A stretch of DNA of 64,000 bases from Lacisediminihabitans sp040549465. Lineage in GTDB: Bacteria > Actinomycetota > Actinomycetes > Actinomycetales > Microbacteriaceae. How positions within the stretch are numbered: position 1 is the stretch's first letter; each line of letters starts with the position of its first letter. Of this stretch, positions 60,710 through 64,000 are shown piece by piece. A program made the position numbers and the translations under genes. The notes under the pieces were generated by a model, which saw nothing but the letters and a program-made list of their open reading frames with translations, had not been told where the DNA came from and searched no databases. The stretch is from the NCBI RefSeq assembly GCF_040549465.1, contig NZ_JBEPTL010000007.1:1-64000 (forward strand), in the 5' to 3' direction.

Positions 60710-62446
60710 ATGTCACAGACCATCGACGCTGCTCAGACAGCGTCACCCGTTATAAAAATGACGCCTCGCCAGGTGCTCGAGGCCCTCTCCGGCCTGCTCC
60801 TCGGTATGTTCGTGGCGATTCTCGCAAGCACCGTCGTCTCGACCTCGCTTCCGCGGATCATCTCCGACCTCAAGGGCGACCAGACCGCCTACACCTGGGT
60901 GGTCACGGCGACCCTGCTCGCCACCGCGGTCACGACGCCGATGTGGGGCAAGCTGGCTGACCTCTTCAACCGCAAGCTGCTCATCCAGCTGGCCCTCGGG
61001 ATCTTCGTGGTCGGTTCTGCCCTCGCCGGGTTCTCGCAGGACACCAACACGCTCATCGCGTTCCGTGTCGTGCAGGGCATCGGCGCCGGTGGGCTCACCG
61101 CGCTCAGCCAGGTCATCATGGCCGACATCATCAGCCCTCGTGAGCGTGGCCGTTACATGGGCCTCTTCGGCGGCATCATGGCCGTCGGCACCGTCGGCGG
61201 ACCGCTCATCGGTGGCTTGCTCACCGACTCACTCGGATGGCGCTGGAACTTCTACGTCGGCGTTCCGTTCGCGATCGTCGCGATCCTGCTGCTGCAGCGC
61301 ACGCTGCACCTGCCAAAGAAGCCGCACCGCAAGGTCTCCATCGACTACCTCGGTGCGATCTTCCTCGCCGCAGGCGTCTCTCTGCTGCTCGTCTGGGTTT
61401 CGCTCGCCGGCCAGAAGGGCCAGTTCGCCTGGGATTCCGCGACGAGCTTCTGGATGGTCGGTGGGGCTGCCGCGCTCCTGATCGCCACGGTGATCACGGA
61501 GATGAAGGCCAAGGAGCCGATCATCCCGCTCCAGCTGTTCACGAACCGCACCTTCACCTTCGCGGTCATCGCGTCGATCGCTGTCGGTGTCGCGATGTTC
61601 GGCACCTCGGTCTTCCTCAGCCAGTACATGCAGCTCGCTCGTGGGGCCAGCCCGACGCAGTCCGGTCTGCTCACCCTGCCGATGATCATCGGCCTGATGG
61701 GTTCCTCGGTGATCGTCGGACAGCTGATCAGCCGGTCTGGCAAGTGGAAGACCTACATGGTCACCGGGTCGATCCTGCTGACCGCGGGCCTGTTCCTGAT
61801 GTCGACCATCAGCTACGACACCAACTACGTGCTGCTCTCGGTATACATGCTCGTTCTCGGCGCCGGCGTCGGAATGGTCATGCAGAACCTGGTACTCGTC
61901 GTGCAGAACGTGGTCGCGCCGCAGCAGCTCGGTGTAGCCAGTTCCTCGGTCACCTTTTTCCGCAGCATTGGTGGAACCATCGGCGTCTCCGTCATGGGAT
62001 CGGCGCTCGGCTCGAAGGTCGTCGAACTGCTTGGCGATCGTTCCGGCGACCTCCAGGCTGCGATTGTCAAGCTGGGTGCGGGTGGCGCGAAGGTGGCCGA
62101 AGCGCTGCAGAGCGGCACCATCCCCAAGGTCTCCGCACTTCCGACCGGTGTTCGCACGATCATCGAATCGGTTTACGGCGACGCGGTCGCGCACGTCTTC
62201 CTCATCGCTGCCCCGCTCGCCATCCTCACGATCATCGCGATAGCGCTCATCCCGAACAACAGGCTCGGCACCCAGACCGCTCTCGAGCGGATGGTGGAGC
62301 CGGAACCGGGCGAGTCGGCGGCGGTCCTCGAGGCGGAGAGCACCCTCGCCGAGGTCTCGGAGGCCATGGTGGCAGGCGCACCGGCCGCTTCGGCCGCGGA
62401 TGAACTGCGTGACTCGAAGGAAACCGGTCGGTCATCCCGACTATGA
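60710..62446 (+). CDS. MFS multidrug efflux transporter (DHA2/EmrB type)
   Basis: A 578-residue inner-membrane protein with 14 predicted helices. It has GLLLGMFVAILASTVVSTSLPRIISDL, TAYTWVVTATLLATAVTTPMWGKLADLFNRK and GWRWNFYVGVPFAIVA, all DHA2 marks. A C-terminal cytosolic tail rich in Glu and Ala follows. ATG 60710 is preferred because GGAG lies in front; an in-frame ATG at 60689 lacks it. It overlaps the MarR gene, so drug-induced autoregulation is likely. Confidence 0.93.
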   Translation: MSQTIDAAQTASPVIKMTPRQVLEALSGLLLGMFVAILASTVVSTSLPRIISDLKGDQTAYTWVVTATLLATAVTTPMWGKLADLFNRKLLIQLALGIFVVGSALAGFSQDTNTLIAFRVVQGIGAGGLTALSQVIMADIISPRERGRYMGLFGGIMAVGTVGGPLIGGLLTDSLGWRWNFYVGVPFAIVAILLLQRTLHLPKKPHRKVSIDYLGAIFLAAGVSLLLVWVSLAGQKGQFAWDSATSFWMVGGAAALLIATVITEMKAKEPIIPLQLFTNRTFTFAVIASIAVGVAMFGTSVFLSQYMQLARGASPTQSGLLTLPMIIGLMGSSVIVGQLISRSGKWKTYMVTGSILLTAGLFLMSTISYDTNYVLLSVYMLVLGAGVGMVMQNLVLVVQNVVAPQQLGVASSSVTFFRSIGGTIGVSVMGSALGSKVVELLGDRSGDLQAAIVKLGAGGAKVAEALQSGTIPKVSALPTGVRTIIESVYGDAVAHVFLIAAPLAILTIIAIALIPNNRLGTQTALERMVEPEPGESAAVLEAESTLAEVSEAMVAGAPAASAADELRDSKETGRSSRL

Positions 62447-62907
62447 TCACCGCCATGAGCACCAGCGATCGTCACGTTGCAGACGAGGCGATCGCTGGTG
62501 TCGAGCAGCAGTTCGCGGTGATGTTCACCAGGGTAAAGTCGAGCATGAAGGAACGCGCCGTCAGGGTGCATCCCGAGATGCAGCCGCTCGCCTACAACAT
62601 GCTCAGCAGTCTCGTTCGATCAGGGCCGACGCACGCGAGTGAACTCGCGGAGTTGCTCGGCCTCGACAAGAGCATCGTCAGCAGGCAGGCCAACTTTCTG
62701 GAGGAACTCGGCTTTCTCGAGCGGCAGCCGGATCCTGAGGATCGCAGGGCGACATACTTCGCTGCCACACCTGCCGCGATCGAGCGCATCGCCGAAGTGC
62801 GCCTGGCTGACCAGGCGACGCTCTACGAAAGCCTGCGTGACTGGCAGGTGCCCGACCTCAAGAAGCTCGGCGAGTTGCTCGCGCGGATCAACGAGCTCGG
62901 CCGCTGA
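62443..62907 (+). CDS. MarR-family regulator
   Basis: A 154-residue winged-helix repressor. The core is THASELAELLGLDKSIVSRQANFLEELGFLERQPDPEDRRATYFAATPAA, where the wing contains the usual DxR. ATG 62443 overlaps the transporter stop (ATGA); an internal ATG at 62455 (MSTSDRHV) is an alternative. It probably binds the GTTGA/TCAAC site upstream of the transporter gene. Confidence 0.93.
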   Translation: MITAMSTSDRHVADEAIAGVEQQFAVMFTRVKSSMKERAVRVHPEMQPLAYNMLSSLVRSGPTHASELAELLGLDKSIVSRQANFLEELGFLERQPDPEDRRATYFAATPAAIERIAEVRLADQATLYESLRDWQVPDLKKLGELLARINELGR

Positions 62908-62918
62908 ACGTCTTCTGC

Positions 62919-62975
62919 CATTTGTCGCCAAGCGTGGTGTGACGGCGTTCAGCCCACAGTTGGTGACAAATGGCT
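62919..62975. repeat. Inverted repeat, copy 2 of a dispersed family
   Basis: GCCATTTGTCGCCAA at 62919-62933 is mirrored by TTGGTGACAAATGGC at 62960-62974, with one mismatch in 15 bases. The right arm, with its flank CCACAG, reads CCACAGTTGGTGACAAAT and matches the right arm of the copy at 60438 at 16 of 18 positions. The inner part differs. It lies between the MarR stop and the LLM gene stop and may also serve as a bidirectional terminator. Confidence 0.8.
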
Positions 62976-63010
62976 GATGCGAGTCGCGCGCTCGCGCTGC
63001 CGCGCGGTGC

Positions 63011-63934
63011 TCAGTCGAGTTGCGGCAGAACCTCGCGGGCGATGAAGTCGAGGTGGTCGAGGTCGTGGAAGTCCATGATCTGCAGGTACACGCGCGACGC
63101 GCCTGCTTCCCTCAGCATGCTGAGCCTGTCGACGAGTTCTGCTGTGGTTCCGGCGATGCCGTGCTCGCGAAGGTCAGTTGCGTCGCGACCGATCGCCTCC
63201 GCGCGGCGGATGACTTCGGCATCCGTGGCCCCGGCGACCGTCGTGTAGGCGACAGAGTAGACGAGCTCGTCTGGATCGCGACCGATGTCGACGCAGGCCG
63301 CACGCACGCGGTCGAACCCGCTCGAGACGCTGTCGAAAGCCTTGAACCCGTAGTTGAACTCGCTGGCATAACGGGCGGCTAGCGCCGGCGTGCGCTTTGG
63401 GCCACCACCGCCCACGATGATCGGCACGGTTGTGGACACGGGCTTGGGCAGCGCGGGCGAATTCTGCAGCGAGTAGTGCTCGCCGGAGAAGGAGAAGCGT
63501 TCGCCCGTCGGCGTGTTCCACAGCCCGGTCACGATCACCAGTTGCTCCTCAAGCAGGTCGAAGCGCTTCTCCGGGAATGGGATGCCGTAGGCGCGATGCT
63601 CCGCCTCGAACCAACCGGTGCCGAGCCCGAGCTCCGCACGTCCGTTAGACATCTGGTCCACCTGCGCCACCTGGATAGCGAGGATGCCAGGGTACCGGTA
63701 GGTGACTGAGGAGACGAGGGTTCCGAGCTTGATCCTCTCGGTCTCTCTGGCGAGGCCGGCAAGGGTGGTCCAGGCATCCGTCGGACCGGGCAGGCCATCG
63801 CCGTCACCCATCGCCAGGTAGTGGTCACTGCGGAAGAACGCATCGAAGCCGAGCTTCTCCGACGCCCGTGCCATGGCGAGCTGGTCGTGGTAGGTGGCGC
63901 CCTGCTGGGGTTCGACGAAGATGCGGAAGTCCAT
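63011..63934 (-). CDS. LLM-class F420-dependent oxidoreductase
   Basis: A 307-residue luciferase-like monooxygenase-fold enzyme. Blocks are MDFRIFVEPQQGATYHDQL, GFDAFFRSDHYLAM, GTLVSSVTYRYPGILA, GRAELGLGTGWFEAEHRAYG and PIIVGGGGPKRT. These are typical for F420-dependent members in Actinobacteria. ATG 63934 is preferred over the preceding TTG. The substrate is unknown. It is divergent from the gene controlled by the TPP riboswitch. Confidence 0.92.
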   Translation of the reverse strand: MDFRIFVEPQQGATYHDQLAMARASEKLGFDAFFRSDHYLAMGDGDGLPGPTDAWTTLAGLARETERIKLGTLVSSVTYRYPGILAIQVAQVDQMSNGRAELGLGTGWFEAEHRAYGIPFPEKRFDLLEEQLVIVTGLWNTPTGERFSFSGEHYSLQNSPALPKPVSTTVPIIVGGGGPKRTPALAARYASEFNYGFKAFDSVSSGFDRVRAACVDIGRDPDELVYSVAYTTVAGATDAEVIRRAEAIGRDATDLREHGIAGTTAELVDRLSMLREAGASRVYLQIMDFHDLDHLDFIAREVLPQLD

Positions 63935-63956
63935 CAAACAAGCCTATAGTTGGATC

Positions 63957-64000
63957 TGAACACGGGAGTCCGGTGAGCCGGGCTGAGAGGAAGCTTCTCC
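63957..64000 (+). promoter_or_regulatory. TPP (THI-element) riboswitch, cut by window end
   Basis: CACGGGAG (63961-63968), the P3 stem TCCGGTGAGCCGGG and GCTGAGAGGA (63982-63991) form the 5' half of the thiamine pyrophosphate aptamer in the right order. The other half (the CCTGATCTGG-like part) must lie beyond the right edge. A TATAGT element at 63945-63950 may be its -10 box. The controlled gene, probably for thiamine synthesis or uptake, is outside the window on the plus strand. Confidence 0.9.

Overview
This window looks like chromosome from a high-GC actinobacterium, most likely in Microbacteriaceae. The clues are GC-rich codon use, frequent GTG and TTG starts, a treX-treY-treZ trehalose operon, F420-type enzymes (an LLM-class oxidoreductase and a deazaflavin-dependent nitroreductase), and small actinobacterial families (DUF3097, DUF3054, FBP, class F sortase, PspC). 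The family-level placement is inferred from general resemblance; no marker gene was compared.

Layout. Positions 1-2.4 kb hold an aldo/keto reductase and a doubly truncated IS1380-family transposase. From 2.4 to 17.0 kb lies a catabolic block that is visibly more AT-rich than the right half of the window. Its first part, on the minus strand, encodes an extradiol ring-cleavage dioxygenase, an FAH-family hydrolase, an aryl-alcohol-type dehydrogenase and an aldehyde dehydrogenase. A divergent IclR regulator follows. Its second part, on the plus strand, is a sugar or polyol operon: leader peptide candidate, ABC ATPase, permease, binding lipoprotein, second permease, zinc dehydrogenase, SDR, SDR-like small protein, SDR, Dabb protein and an unusual HAD protein. 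A complete IS3-like element (17035-18584) closes the block. The block is therefore bracketed by IS sequences and looks acquired.

From 18.6 to 33 kb the sequence mixes regulators with their targets and a run of decayed genes: a DUF1524 nuclease, an ECF sigma factor tail, a frameshifted DUF222/HNH gene and an MFS transporter with a deletion and frameshift. Intact genes here include XRE/MmyB regulators, SDRs, two alpha/beta hydrolases, TetR regulators, a DUF4397 protein with a class F sortase, a methyltransferase and a VOC protein.

From 33 to 38 kb there are small conserved genes (DUF3097, DUF1345, PspC, GNAT, AKR, DinB-like). From 38.0 to 43.5 kb is the most distinctive cluster: a TetR regulator, an AKR that has lost the catalytic His, a 961-residue fusion of a secreted S15-like hydrolase with a membrane helix and a cytoplasmic ABC ATPase, and its ABC-2 permease. 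An SDR carrying one in-frame amber codon follows.

From 44.5 to 53.5 kb are housekeeping and envelope genes: a thioesterase, a CDF zinc transporter, YceI, DUF1697, an M23 peptidase with a structured leader, a GT2, an MpaB-like oxygenase, DNA polymerase IV and a dienelactone hydrolase. From 53.5 to 59.8 kb is treXYZ, which would turn glycogen or maltodextrin into trehalose. Last come a deazaflavin nitroreductase, an autoregulated MFS-MarR pair flanked by two copies of an inverted repeat, an LLM oxidoreductase, and a TPP riboswitch cut by the right edge.
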